64,000 nt of DNA from Chitinophaga lutea (GTDB taxonomy: Bacteria; Bacteroidota; Bacteroidia; Chitinophagales; Chitinophagaceae), in assembly GCF_003813775.1 (NCBI RefSeq), contig NZ_RPDH01000002.1, positions 2,356,001 to 2,420,000 of the forward strand. Reading direction: 5' to 3'. The notes beneath the pieces were generated by a model that made no database searches, was not told where the DNA came from, and saw only the letters and a program-made list of their open reading frames with translations. Of the stretch, positions 1 through 7,652 are shown piece by piece (the first letter of the stretch is position 1; each line of letters starts with the position of its first letter). A program made the position numbers and the translations under genes.

Positions 1-638
1 CTCATGGAGCGGAACACCCCGTCGATGATCACGAGCGGGCTGCCGCCGTCGGTATTGGCCACGTTGCCGCCGCTGGTACCGAGGCCTGAGCCGTATACGT
101 TCAGCTTGGTGCTACCCCGGATGATGATGTTGGTAGCCCCTTCGCCCGGCTGGCCGGATTGAATGGGAATGGACACGCCGGCTATTTTACCCTGCATCGC
201 CTGGATGGGATTGGGGTTGGAGGTGTTTTTCAGCTCCGCCGGGTTAAGTTTGGAAATGGCCGCGGTGGTTTTCGCGCGGGATTGCTGCACGTAGCCCACC
301 ACTACCACATCGTCGAGCGTTTTGTTCGCGAATGCCAGTACGATGTTGAGGGTGGTTTTGCCGCCCACCGGTACTTCCTGCGTGGCATAGCCGATGCTGG
401 AAAAGATGAGTGTTGCGCTAGGCGGTGCGCTGATGGTAAAGCCGCCGTCTTCCGCAGTGAAAGCGCCTTTGGTGGTGCCTTTTATCTGCACGCTGGCAAA
501 TTCGATCGCTTTGCCGGTGGAGTCTGTGACTTTACCGGTGATGGTGCTTTGCTGCGCCAGGGCGGTGACGCCTTGCAGGGAAAGCACAGCGATGATGAGG
601 AGTAATCTCGATTGGGAGACCAGTTGTTTCAGATTCAT
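1..638 (-). CDS. SusC-family TonB-dependent outer-membrane receptor, N-terminal part (cut by window edge)
   Basis: Only the first about 212 residues lie in the window; the gene continues past base 1. Translating the minus strand from the ATG at 638 gives a signal peptide ending near LAQQ, then a carboxypeptidase-like regulatory domain (GKVTDSTGKAIEFASVQIKG), then the junction DDVVVVGY that SusC/RagA proteins use as TonB box, then the start of the plug (GKIAGVSI, IIIRGS, PLVIIDG). There is no STN domain, so unlike the two other SusC proteins here it is probably not controlled by a FecR/sigma pair. It likely imports an oligosaccharide or other large ligand with a SusD partner outside the window. 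A Bacteroidetes promoter and a FadR-type operator lie just upstream. Confidence 0.93.
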   Translation of the reverse strand, partial: MNLKQLVSQSRLLLIIAVLSLQGVTALAQQSTITGKVTDSTGKAIEFASVQIKGTTKGAFTAEDGGFTISAPPSATLIFSSIGYATQEVPVGGKTTLNIVLAFANKTLDDVVVVGYVQQSRAKTTAAISKLNPAELKNTSNPNPIQAMQGKIAGVSIPIQSGQPGEGATNIIIRGSTKLNVYGSGLGTSGGNVANTDGGSPLVIIDGVFRSM

Positions 639-686
639 AACGGATCACTGTTTAGACAGTAATGGAATTTAGATCATGTATGTATT

Positions 687-699
687 TATGTACTACATA
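687..699. promoter_or_regulatory. Candidate FadR/GntR operator at the SusC promoter
   Basis: TATGTACTACATA is an inverted repeat (TATGTA-N-TACATA). Its core GTAnTAC matches the half-sites known for FadR-type GntR regulators (t.GTa.tAC.a). It starts two bases downstream of the -7 box, over the expected transcription start, which suits a repressor. A similar site lies before the FadR-type gene at 1344-2039. Confidence 0.5.
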
Positions 700-700
700 T

Positions 701-733
701 CAAAAGTAGAATAAAAATTGGCATTTCTCCAAA
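701..733 (-). promoter_or_regulatory. Bacteroidetes-type promoter of the partial SusC gene
   Basis: On the minus strand TACTTTTG (708 to 701) matches the -7 consensus TAnnTTTG exactly, and TTTG (733 to 730) lies 21 bases upstream as a -33 element. The ATG follows about 63 bases downstream of the -7. Confidence 0.6.
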
Positions 734-1343
734 TTAAATTTTCGAGGCGGCGGGACGGCGAAGGAGGAAGAGTTAGCGATGAATTCCATGCAGCTGGCGA
801 TCGGTACCCGGCCTTCATTAGTATGAGGAAGGCGGGACCTGAGCAATTTTCTCTGAGGAAACGTGTTGGGTAGAACAGGAAGTTGTTTCTGGCCGGGGAC
901 ATGATGCGGGCCTCTCAGAACGCAAAGGAGGCCGTAGCGTCGTGCAGATCGGGATGAGAAGAAGGTTGGGATGAAAATGGATTGTGCGGTCAGGTTAAAC
1001 AAAGGCATCCATTGGCGCTTCATCGCCATCCTTCATTTCAAAACTACGAAGGTGTTGTTCGGCATAGGCAATTGAAACGGAGGGAAGGCCTGGTCGAAAA
1101 GTAGATTATCCGACAAAGTGGATTAAAACGGAAGGAAGATCCCGATTTAAAAGCGGGTTGAAATGGAAAGAATATGTAATCTTCCACGGATAACATGAAA
1201 AAGAAAGGCAGTTGCGGAGAGAAAACGATTTGAGAGAATCAGGCCGCTCCGAAAAATGAAGACCTTACATTTTGCTCTCCCGTGCGATATCGCTCCTGCG
1301 CAGCGTTCCAACCGTTCTATTATCCGGAAAACAAAACCTCCGG

Positions 1344-2039
1344 TTATTTCTTCAACCTGTTGAAATGCGGTTTCAGATGTTCCAGCATACCCTGGCGGAA
1401 TTCCTCCTTACTGCCATTTTTCAGGATATTCACCAAATCCACGTGCGATACTTTCCCGATCTGCGGAATGGGCTCCAGGCTGATCACGTAGCCGAAAATG
1501 GGTAACAGCATATTCTGGAAGCGGGTAAGGGTTTCGTTTCCCGTCATCTGGTAAATCTTTCCATGAAAAGCGATCTCATTGTTGATACGGAATGCCTGGC
1601 CTTTGCCCCGTGGATCCTGGCTTTTCGCAATGGCTTCCAGTTCTTCGATATCCTTTTTGGTTTTTCGCAGGTACAGGATATCGGCCAGCCCCATTTCGAG
1701 CGTGAGACGCAGTTCGAAAATATCCTGGAGCGTGCTGTCATCAATGATCAGGGGATCGAGCACCCGCTCAAATGAACCGAGAATATCCGGGGTCGACAAA
1801 ATCATGCCGCGGCGCTTCCTGGTTTCGATCATGCCCAGCATCCGGAGCCGGCTCAATGCTTCACGCACCACGTTGCGGCTTACGCCCAGGGCTTCGGCCA
1901 GTTCGTTTTCAGATGGAAGTGCGTCCCCGGGTTTGAAGGACTTTTTTTTGAGGTATTCGCGCAGTTCCTTTTCCACTACGTCGGCCATGGTTCGCTGTGC
2001 AATGGGGCCCAGATCCTTCATAAGATCGCTCTTTGACAT
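1344..2039 (-). CDS. FadR-subfamily GntR transcriptional regulator
   Basis: This 231-residue protein has an N-terminal winged helix-turn-helix at about 20-85 with the GntR signature (PGDALPSENELAEALGVSR, then REALSRLRMLGMIE). A C-terminal all-helical FCD domain covers about 100-225. Histidines in EIAFHGKIY, VSHVDLV and EHLKPHF sit where FCD proteins bind a metal and a small acid. Family members usually repress sugar-acid or organic-acid uptake and catabolic genes until an effector binds. The gene points toward the SusC gene at 1-638, and operator-like sites lie at both starts, so I infer it controls that locus and itself. Confidence 0.93.
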   Translation of the reverse strand: MSKSDLMKDLGPIAQRTMADVVEKELREYLKKKSFKPGDALPSENELAEALGVSRNVVREALSRLRMLGMIETRKRRGMILSTPDILGSFERVLDPLIIDDSTLQDIFELRLTLEMGLADILYLRKTKKDIEELEAIAKSQDPRGKGQAFRINNEIAFHGKIYQMTGNETLTRFQNMLLPIFGYVISLEPIPQIGKVSHVDLVNILKNGSKEEFRQGMLEHLKPHFNRLKK

Positions 2040-2063
2040 ATAGAAGATGCTAATTTTGTATAA

Positions 2064-2074
2064 ATGTAGAACAA
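2064..2074. promoter_or_regulatory. Candidate FadR/GntR operator at the regulator's own promoter
   Basis: ATGTAGAACAA fits the FadR-type pattern .. GTa.. AC .. and differs little from the 687-699 site. It lies 25 bases upstream of the start at 2039, next to a weak -7-like TTAATTTG on the minus strand, suggesting autoregulation. Confidence 0.4.
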
Positions 2075-2095
2075 ATTAATCATTCATCCATTATT

Positions 2096-2602
2096 TTAGG
2101 AACGCGTCAGCAGCGCAATCAGTCCGGCATGCTGCGGGTACTGTTGCGACAATTCCTCTCTTCCTGCCAGTTCGAAGTCCGCAAAATCGAAGCCGGGCGC
2201 CACTGTGCAGCCCGTCAACGCAAAGCCGCCGGTTTCTTCCACGCTCGACGCAAACCAGCTGCCGGCCGGTATCACCACCTGCAATTGCTCTCCCTGCGCC
2301 ACATCGCGGCCAAGCCGGTGCACATGCAGCGAACCATCTGGTTTGATTTCATAAATATGCAGGGTCTGGCCATCATAAAAATGCCACATCTCGTCCGCCG
2401 CAATCCGGTGAAAGGCAGAAAAATCACCGTCTTCAAGTAAAAAATAAATAGCAGTAGATGCCGGCCGCGCTCCTGCAAAAGTATCGGGTAAAGCATCCTG
2501 CGCTATGATCAAAGGAGCCCGGTAGGTTTCACAAAAAGAGCCGCCTTCCACATGTTGGGTTAATTGCAATGCCTGCCGCCAGTATTCCGCTGTAATTTTC
2601 AT
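2096..2602 (-). CDS. DUF985-family cupin protein
   Basis: This 168-residue protein has the layout of the DUF985 cupin family: an early EGGSFCETYR segment, the central TAIYFLLEDGDFSAFHRIAAD and DEMWHFYDG strands, then VIPAGSWFAS and GFALTGCTVAPGFDFADFE. The cupin metal or ligand pocket would include the His residues of FHR and MWHF. It has no signal peptide, so it is cytoplasmic. The substrate is unknown; some family members are suggested sugar-binding or epimerase-like proteins, but nothing here decides this. It lies 56 bases upstream of the GntR gene on the same strand and could be cotranscribed with it. Confidence 0.88.
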   Translation of the reverse strand: MKITAEYWRQALQLTQHVEGGSFCETYRAPLIIAQDALPDTFAGARPASTAIYFLLEDGDFSAFHRIAADEMWHFYDGQTLHIYEIKPDGSLHVHRLGRDVAQGEQLQVVIPAGSWFASSVEETGGFALTGCTVAPGFDFADFELAGREELSQQYPQHAGLIALLTRS

Positions 2603-2970
2603 GGCTTAAACTTACACAAATTCGGGAAAGATTTAACGGCTGGTGGATTCCCCCATGAATGAAAGTACCCCACACCAGCATTGCCGGAACCGGATATAGT
2701 CACAAAAAGGTTCCGGCACGAGATCAATCATCGTGATGCTTATTCCGGATATAATGAGAGGCACTCCGTTCATTATCCGGGATAACAGTTCCTGATAAAG
2801 TTGAATCCCCCTCGCTGCCGCCGGACGTGAACAGTGTGACGCTCCGCTTCTGGCCGTGTCAGGACTCCGGCCAGCGCTTCCGGGTATGGACATCACTGAA
2901 ATTATCAACCCAACAAATATTTCCCGAAACCGCATCACACTTGCCAAATTATCCATATATTTATATTGCT
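2603..2970. other. Intergenic region with two hairpins
   Basis: TGCCGGAACC (2682-2691) and GGTTCCGGCA (2709-2718) form a perfect 10-bp stem. CCGGATATAATGA (2745-2757) and TCATTATCCGG (2770-2780) form a second stem with a 2-base bulge. No T-run follows either. A minus-strand open frame at 2633-2956 has no protein character. The function is unclear. Confidence 0.4.
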
Positions 2971-3339
2971 TTGCGACCTTTACTCGCCATATGTCTGTTT
3001 GCAGTACTGAGCCTGCAATTTGCCTCCCGGCTTACCGGGTATGTGAATTGTATGGTGCGTGCTTACATCATCAATCACCAGGATTTCGCCGAAGATTGCG
3101 GATGTGTGCACTACATTGCACAGGCTTTTGACGATCAGGGGAACAACAACCAGCTGCAGGCTTCCGCTCCAACGTTGAAGCTGCAGGACTATGTGCCGGC
3201 CCATACCAGCCCGGTACCGGCGGTACTGCCGCGCACTGCTTCTCCCCTTGCAGTAATGGCGCCCAACCATTACCGCTCCGCGGGACTGACTGCCGTTTTC
3301 CATCCTCCCTGCCATACTGCCTCCCGTTTCTTTATTTAA
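2971..3339 (+). CDS. Small membrane-anchored protein ending in the FHPP motif (hypothetical)
   Basis: I place the start at the TTG at 2971 (122 residues), because the upstream in-frame ATG at 2827 adds 48 residues of no protein character. The protein opens with a hydrophobic segment (LLAICLFAVLSLQFAS), then a segment like the YIVN..C region of a Bacteroidetes family of small membrane proteins, a low-complexity linker and the C-terminal motif GLTAVFHPPC. From memory, that family ends in a similar FHPP motif and often carries a CxGKC site; here only DCGC remains. The function is unknown. The start codon is a guess, and the gene may be shorter. Confidence 0.45.
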   Translation: MRPLLAICLFAVLSLQFASRLTGYVNCMVRAYIINHQDFAEDCGCVHYIAQAFDDQGNNNQLQASAPTLKLQDYVPAHTSPVPAVLPRTASPLAVMAPNHYRSAGLTAVFHPPCHTASRFFI

Positions 3340-3475
3340 TCCGTATTTATTCACCGCGGTTTGTTATTACGTATAGCCGTACCAGTTTCCAAGACATCAC
3401 TGCATCCGTGATGCAGGCCTGCGTGTGATGAATTACACACCGGCATTGCCCCCCGGCATGCCTCAATACCCTTTT

Positions 3476-4372
3476 ATGAAAACTACATTGCTCAGCTATA
3501 TGGCCTGCCTGGCAGGCCTGCTGTTGCTCATGCAATGCAGTCCCCGCCCCGTGCATAACACGTCGCCCGCACCCGTTGCCGGCGTACTGCTCGGTGTGCA
3601 GGAAAGGACCGCATTCCGGCAACCGCCTTTTCAACATTGGTTCGATTCCTTTTACCAGGCCTACACGGTACAAACCGCCGCTATCGCATCGCTCAAAAAA
3701 GTATGGCAAAACGAACAGGTGGATATTTTCCTGGGTACCTGGTGCGGCGACAGCCGCCGCGAAGTGCCCCGCATGCTGAAGGTCCTTGACAGCCTCGGCG
3801 TGCCCGCATCCAACATCCGCCTGATTTGTACCAAAAGCGGCCAGCCCGGCCATAAAACCAGCCCGGGCCGCGAAGAACAGGGACTCTACATTTTCAGGGT
3901 GCCCACGTTCATCATCCGTCGCCACCACTTAGAGCTGGGGCGCATCGTGGAATTTCCGGTAGCAACACTTGAAAAAGACCTGCTGGACATTGTGAGCGGT
4001 GCGCCTTACGAGAGCAATTACAGGGCAGGCAATTACATCCGCCGGCTTTTTGACGTCAAAAGCCCGGAGCTCATTAACGATTCCCTGCCTGTCGTTGCCG
4101 CGGCGCTTAAACCGCTGGCCCGCAACGAAGGAGAGTTAAGCTCCTTCGGATCCGTTCTCCTTTCCGCCGGTGATTACAGCAGGGCCATCACGGTTTTCCG
4201 GCTCAATACGCTGTTGTTTGCCGAAAAAGCAGACAGCTGGCATTGGCTGGCCGAAGGTTACCGCCGCAATCACGACAGGGATAAAGCCATTGTTGCTTAT
4301 GAGCGCACGCTGGCCCTGCAGCCCGGCCTTACCCTCGCCCGGCAGCGCCTCGATAGTTTAAAAGCATTGTAG
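3476..4372 (+). CDS. Thioredoxin-fold lipoprotein with C-terminal TPR
   Basis: The chosen ATG at 3476 opens a lipoprotein signal (LLLLMQC, lipidated Cys at 21), giving 298 residues; the longer frame from 3425 would bury the signal. A thioredoxin-like domain carries VDIFLGTWCGDSRREVPRM, so the active site is WCGDS with one cysteine where the classical motif is WCxxC. A cis-Pro segment follows (FRVPTFIIRR). The C-terminal 90 residues hold TPR-like helices (SFGSVLLSAGDYSRAITVFRLN, AEGYRRNHDRDKAIVAYERTL). It probably acts in the periplasm. With a single Cys it may bind or reduce a partner protein rather than act as a standard disulfide exchanger. Confidence 0.8.
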   Translation: MKTTLLSYMACLAGLLLLMQCSPRPVHNTSPAPVAGVLLGVQERTAFRQPPFQHWFDSFYQAYTVQTAAIASLKKVWQNEQVDIFLGTWCGDSRREVPRMLKVLDSLGVPASNIRLICTKSGQPGHKTSPGREEQGLYIFRVPTFIIRRHHLELGRIVEFPVATLEKDLLDIVSGAPYESNYRAGNYIRRLFDVKSPELINDSLPVVAAALKPLARNEGELSSFGSVLLSAGDYSRAITVFRLNTLLFAEKADSWHWLAEGYRRNHDRDKAIVAYERTLALQPGLTLARQRLDSLKAL

Positions 4373-4411
4373 TACCAGCAGTTACAGGGAAGTAAAGCCG
4401 CAAAGCACCCG

Positions 4412-4442
4412 GAGATGCCCCGCAAAGGGGCATCTCTTTTTC
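4412..4442 (+). terminator. Rho-independent terminator after the thioredoxin-like gene
   Basis: GAGATGCCCC (4412-4421), a 5-base loop and GGGGCATCTC (4427-4436) form a perfect 10-bp stem, followed by a T-rich tract. It sits 40 bases after the stop at 4372. Confidence 0.85.
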
Positions 4443-4821
4443 TTTCCCGGCCCGCACTATCACCGGGGAGGTTTGGACCTGGCCTTCCGTCGCGCTATTC
4501 GGGCGCCATTCCATCCGTCATCACCTGCCATCTTTTTTCACATCTCATTCCGGCCCCGCACCTTCTCCTCCCGGATTTGCCGCCCCAGGCAGCGCCATCC
4601 CATTCAGCCAGTCCTTTATCACACCTCATTCCGACCACACCGTTACACCTTCCGCGAACTTTCGCCACCAAACGCAACCAGCCATCACGATCGCAAGCCG
4701 GCCCTTCCCTCATTCCCCCGGTTGTCACACATTACATCTCACTTTGGTCTATTTCATATCTTATTTATTATCAATTCATAATGCCTACCGTTTTATCAAG
4801 ACTCAAAAAATACTTTATAAA

Positions 4822-4839
4822 TAAGCGAACGCTCACTTA
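4822..4839. promoter_or_regulatory. Candidate TetR operator before its own gene
   Basis: TAAGCGAACGCTCACTTA, read on the minus strand, matches the perfect palindrome at 5471-5488 in 13 of 18 positions. It overlaps the -7 box of the TetR gene by two bases, which suits autorepression. Confidence 0.55.
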
Positions 4840-4845
4840 TATTTG
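4838..4845 (+). promoter_or_regulatory. -7 promoter element of the TetR gene
   Basis: TATATTTG matches the Bacteroidetes consensus TAnnTTTG exactly. It lies 7 bases before the ATG at 4853, so the leader is very short or absent. I could not place a clear -33 element. Confidence 0.6.
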
Positions 4846-4852
4846 CAGTCAC

Positions 4853-5443
4853 ATGCGTATCAGGGACGAAAAGAAAATTTGCCAGCTGCACCAGAAAGCG
4901 ATCGAAATGATCGTCAGGGAAGGGCTGGACGGGTTTGGCATCAACAAGCTGGCTAAAGCGGCGGGAGTTTCTCCGGCCACCATCTACATTTATTACAAAG
5001 ACCGGGAAGACCTGATTATCCAGACGACCCGGCGGGTAGCGGATGTAATGCTGGAGGAAAGCCTCAGGGACTTCGACCCGGCAATGAGCCTTGAGGAAGG
5101 CCTGCGCAAACAATGGCACAACCGGGCCGCTCATTTCATGAAAAATCCGCTGGACGTGGAGTTCATGGAAAAAATGCGGTATTCCCACCTCTACGATAAA
5201 GTGGCAGTGCATTTGTACACTTCGTTCAAGGACGTGATGGGAAAATTTTACCATAACGCAGTGGCAAGGAAGGAACTGACACCATTGCCGATTGAAATCT
5301 TCTGGGCCGTTGCCTATGCACCGCTTTACCAGCTGATAAAATTTCATACCCAGGAAAAAGCTTTCGGCCATCAGAAATTCACGCTGACGGAAGAACTGAT
5401 GGAACAAACGTTGCAGCTGGTGCTGAAAGCCCTGAAAATATGA
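4853..5443 (+). CDS. TetR/AcrR-family transcriptional repressor
   Basis: The start at ATG 4853 gives a normal 196-residue TetR protein; the frame stays open upstream, but that part is not protein-like. The N-terminal helix-turn-helix (residues 5-50) reads IVREGLDGFGINKLAKAAGV then SPATIYIYYKDREDLI, the TetR signature. The C-terminal ligand domain is divergent, as usual. The gene precedes an HMA-like gene and an MFS exporter gene, with related palindromes at its own promoter and at the next gene. I infer that it represses both transcripts until a toxic compound or drug binds. Confidence 0.92.
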   Translation: MRIRDEKKICQLHQKAIEMIVREGLDGFGINKLAKAAGVSPATIYIYYKDREDLIIQTTRRVADVMLEESLRDFDPAMSLEEGLRKQWHNRAAHFMKNPLDVEFMEKMRYSHLYDKVAVHLYTSFKDVMGKFYHNAVARKELTPLPIEIFWAVAYAPLYQLIKFHTQEKAFGHQKFTLTEELMEQTLQLVLKALKI

Positions 5444-5470
5444 TGAAGTAAAAAAATTTCTCCACCTAAC

Positions 5471-5488
5471 TAAATGAGCGCTCATTTA
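5471..5488. promoter_or_regulatory. Perfect 18-bp palindrome, candidate TetR operator
   Basis: TAAATGAGCGCTCATTTA equals its own reverse complement. Its last base is the A of the ATG at 5488, so a bound repressor would block the promoter end or the first ribosome contact. The related copy at 4822-4839 supports this being the site of the TetR protein encoded at 4853-5443. Confidence 0.7.
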
Positions 5489-5730
5489 TGAACACAACTT
5501 ACACCGCGGAAGCAATGGGAGTATTGGTATTCCGCACCAATATCCGGTTCAAGAAAGACCTCGCCATGATAGCCCCCGTGCTCGACAAACAACCCGGCGT
5601 TCAGCGCTGGAACGTAGACCGTGAAGACACCGACAAGGTGCTCCGCATCGAATCGCGCACGCTTCGCCCGGAAGAAGTCATCCACCTGGTGACGCGGGCC
5701 GGCTTCGATTGCGAGGAACTACCGGAATAA
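5488..5730 (+). CDS. Small HMA-like protein without the metal-binding cysteines
   Basis: The protein has 80 residues, or 71 if translation starts at the second ATG (5515, MGVLVFRTNI). The beta-alpha-beta pattern (VLVFRTNIRF, then helix KKDLAMIAPVLDK, then VQRWNVDRED, VLRIESRTL, helix EEVIHLVTRAGFDCEEL) is that of heavy-metal-associated domains, but the CxxC metal site is absent. Similar small proteins are common in Bacteroidetes. It lies between the TetR gene and the MFS gene, 34 bases before the latter, so it is probably coexpressed with the exporter. What it binds is unknown. Confidence 0.7.
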   Translation: MNTTYTAEAMGVLVFRTNIRFKKDLAMIAPVLDKQPGVQRWNVDREDTDKVLRIESRTLRPEEVIHLVTRAGFDCEELPE

Positions 5731-5764
5731 CCCACTACGCTATTTTACACACACTACAATTTAT

Positions 5765-7024
5765 ATGAAAACGAAAGAACGGATCTTCTCACGATACCAG
5801 GTATTTATCATCGCCGTGCTTGCCTTGCTGCAATTCACGGTGGTACTGGATTTCATGGTACTTAGCCCTTTGGGCGAAATTCTGCTGGGCAAGCTGCAGA
5901 TCACCACGCAGCAGTTCGGGCTGGTGGTATCAGCTTATGCTTTCAGCGCGGGCATCTCTGGTATTCTGGCCGCCGGCTTTGCTGATAAATTCGACCGGAA
6001 AAAGATGATGATGGTATTTTATACGGGTTTCATCATCGGTACTTTTCTCTGCGCACTGGCGCCCACATACGGTTTCCTGCTGGCGGCCAGGGTGATCACC
6101 GGCCTGTTCGGCGGGGTGATCAGTGCCATCGGTATGGCGATCATTGCCGACCTTTTCAGGCCGGAAGTGCGCGGGCGCGTGATGGGATTTGTGCAGATGG
6201 CTTTCGCGCTCAGCCAGATCATCGGTGTTCCGCTGGGATGGGAACTGGCTATCCGGCTCCACTGGCATGCACCTTTCTGGATGATCGGCGGTTTTGGCAC
6301 CCTGATGGGCATCATTATGGCCGTTTACATGAAACCGGTGAACGCCCACCTGCAGCAGCGGGTGGAAAAAAATGCGTTCGCCCACCTCAAACACACCCTG
6401 CAGAACAAACACTATTCGCTGGCATTTGCCACTACCATATTGCTCTCCACCGGCGGTTTTATGCTCATGCCTTTCGGCAGTACCTTTTCCATCCACAACA
6501 TGGGCATTGAGCGGGCAGACCTGAAACTACTGTATGCCACTACCGGCGTGGCCACCTTTATCGGTGCGCCCCTCCTGGGCCGGCTGAGCGACAAACTGGG
6601 CAAAATGCAGGTATTCCAGGGCGCCACCCTGCTGACGGCAGTGATGGTGGTGATTTTCACGAACCTCGGCCTTACGCCGCTGTACCTGGCCATTACCATC
6701 AATGCGCTGATGATGATCGGGGTGTTTGGCAGGATCATTCCGGCACAGGCGATCATGACTTCCCTGCCGAGCATGCAGGACAGAGGGGCTTTTATGAGCA
6801 TCAACTCCTCGGTTCAACAGATCTCCGGCGGCATCGCCTCCATTATTGCCGGCCTCATCGTGTACCAGACCAGCACCGGCAAACTCGCGCATTACGACAT
6901 ACTGGGATATGTGATTGTGGGTGCATTTATCATTACATCCGTGATGATGTATTACCTCAACCGCCGGGTGCAACAGCAAACGGCGCCGGCCGTCACGCCG
7001 GAGGAAGTCGCAATCGCTTCCTGA
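5765..7024 (+). CDS. Major facilitator superfamily exporter (DHA1-like)
   Basis: This 419-residue protein has about 12 membrane helices. It shows MFS signatures: LDFMVLSPLGEILL in helix 1, GFADKFDRKKMMM (motif A loop between helices 2 and 3), then ARVITGLFGGVISAIGMAIIADLFRPEVRGRVMG with the antiporter-type region, and a second-half motif A copy at GRLSDKLGKMQVF. Such proteins export drugs or sugars with proton antiport across the inner membrane. The upstream TetR gene and palindromic operator suggest inducible efflux. The substrate cannot be told from sequence. Confidence 0.93.
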   Translation: MKTKERIFSRYQVFIIAVLALLQFTVVLDFMVLSPLGEILLGKLQITTQQFGLVVSAYAFSAGISGILAAGFADKFDRKKMMMVFYTGFIIGTFLCALAPTYGFLLAARVITGLFGGVISAIGMAIIADLFRPEVRGRVMGFVQMAFALSQIIGVPLGWELAIRLHWHAPFWMIGGFGTLMGIIMAVYMKPVNAHLQQRVEKNAFAHLKHTLQNKHYSLAFATTILLSTGGFMLMPFGSTFSIHNMGIERADLKLLYATTGVATFIGAPLLGRLSDKLGKMQVFQGATLLTAVMVVIFTNLGLTPLYLAITINALMMIGVFGRIIPAQAIMTSLPSMQDRGAFMSINSSVQQISGGIASIIAGLIVYQTSTGKLAHYDILGYVIVGAFIITSVMMYYLNRRVQQQTAPAVTPEEVAIAS

Positions 7025-7065
7025 CATCAAAAACGGCTGTTCCAGAAGAACAGCCGTTTTTGATG
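7025..7065. terminator. Bidirectional terminator between MFS and VOC genes
   Basis: CATCAAAAACGGCTGTTC (7025-7042) and GAACAGCCGTTTTTGATG (7048-7065) form a perfect 18-bp stem with a 5-base loop. The A and T runs inside the stem serve both directions for the two converging genes. Confidence 0.9.
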
Positions 7066-7087
7066 TATGCATACCGGAAACCGGCGT

Positions 7088-7465
7088 TTATTGCGCTTTA
7101 AACAGCGGATTGTAAATGATTCCCAACAGGTTCCCCCAGGGGTCCTTTACAATGGCGACTTCTATCGGCCCGCCAACGTTCTGCGGCTCGTGGTGCGGCG
7201 TGGCCCCCAGCGACAGCAGGCGCTCGTATTCCGCCTTCACATCTTCCACCCCCCAGTAGGTTTCCACCCCACCCGGCCCGGGATGCGCTTCTCCCGGCTC
7301 AAGAGGATGAATGCCCAGTTCATACCCGCCTATTTCAAACCCCACGTAAAAAGGCTCGTCGAAATAGGGCTGTGCGTCAAATACTTTGGCGTACCATGCT
7401 TTCCCTTCGGTCACATCGGGCACCCGGTAAATGGCCGTCCGCAGGCCTGCAAATCGTTTCTTCAT
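7088..7465 (-). CDS. VOC-superfamily (glyoxalase/bleomycin-resistance-like) protein
   Basis: The ATG at 7465 gives 125 residues; the frame upstream to 7636 is not protein-like. It shows the paired beta-alpha-beta-beta-beta units of the VOC fold: LRTAIYRVPDVTEGKAWYAKVF in the first half and VETYWGVEDVKAEYERLLSLGA in the second, ending in the common KDPWGNLLGIIYNP. Metal ligands would be the Glu/His positions of this fold. Many such small proteins are annotated as glyoxalase-like with unknown substrate, and I cannot say more. It is a single-gene unit converging on the MFS gene. Confidence 0.9.
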   Translation of the reverse strand: MKKRFAGLRTAIYRVPDVTEGKAWYAKVFDAQPYFDEPFYVGFEIGGYELGIHPLEPGEAHPGPGGVETYWGVEDVKAEYERLLSLGATPHHEPQNVGGPIEVAIVKDPWGNLLGIIYNPLFKAQ

Positions 7466-7603
7466 ATCCGCTCGTTTTAATATCCAAAAATAAGGCAATT
7501 GGGAAATATTTAACAATTCAACCAAACGCCCTACCATAGCGAATCTCCTTCGTTCACCAGGTATCATTTTCTCCCCGCCCGATGATTGTAATCCGCCGCG
7601 CCG

Positions 7604-7611
7604 TAAATTTG
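7604..7611 (+). promoter_or_regulatory. -7 promoter element before the TetR-like gene at 7653
   Basis: TAAATTTG matches TAnnTTTG exactly and lies 41 bases before the ATG. A TTG at 7586-7588 is the only nearby -33 candidate, but its 15-base spacing is short. Confidence 0.55.
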
Positions 7612-7652
7612 TGTAGTCCCCGCAAGTTCTTATCATTTAAAAGGTACCGAAT

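Larger units (their letters stand above)
639..1343. other. Intergenic region between the SusC gene and the GntR gene
   Basis: About 700 bases. The SusC promoter and operator sit at the left end. Short open frames on the minus strand (693-902, 700-1029) have no recognisable protein character and look like chance. I see nothing else in 740-1343. Confidence 0.5.
4443..4852. other. Intergenic region upstream of the TetR gene
   Basis: This stretch is unusually C-rich and poor in structure. Two imperfect direct repeats of about 30 bases occur (near 4537 and 4617, sharing TCACAyCTCATTCCG). An open frame continues into the TetR gene, but its upstream part starts inside the terminator and has no protein character. 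The TetR promoter and operator are at the right end. Confidence 0.4.

Noticed and set aside
2633..2956. 107-codon minus-strand open frame
   Set aside because: It overlaps two hairpins and the promoter region of the plus-strand small gene, and has no motif or promoter.
4415..4852. Upstream extension of the TetR reading frame
   Set aside because: It begins inside the terminator of the previous gene and is Pro/Ser/His-rich without structure. The promoter and operator lie just before the ATG at 4853.
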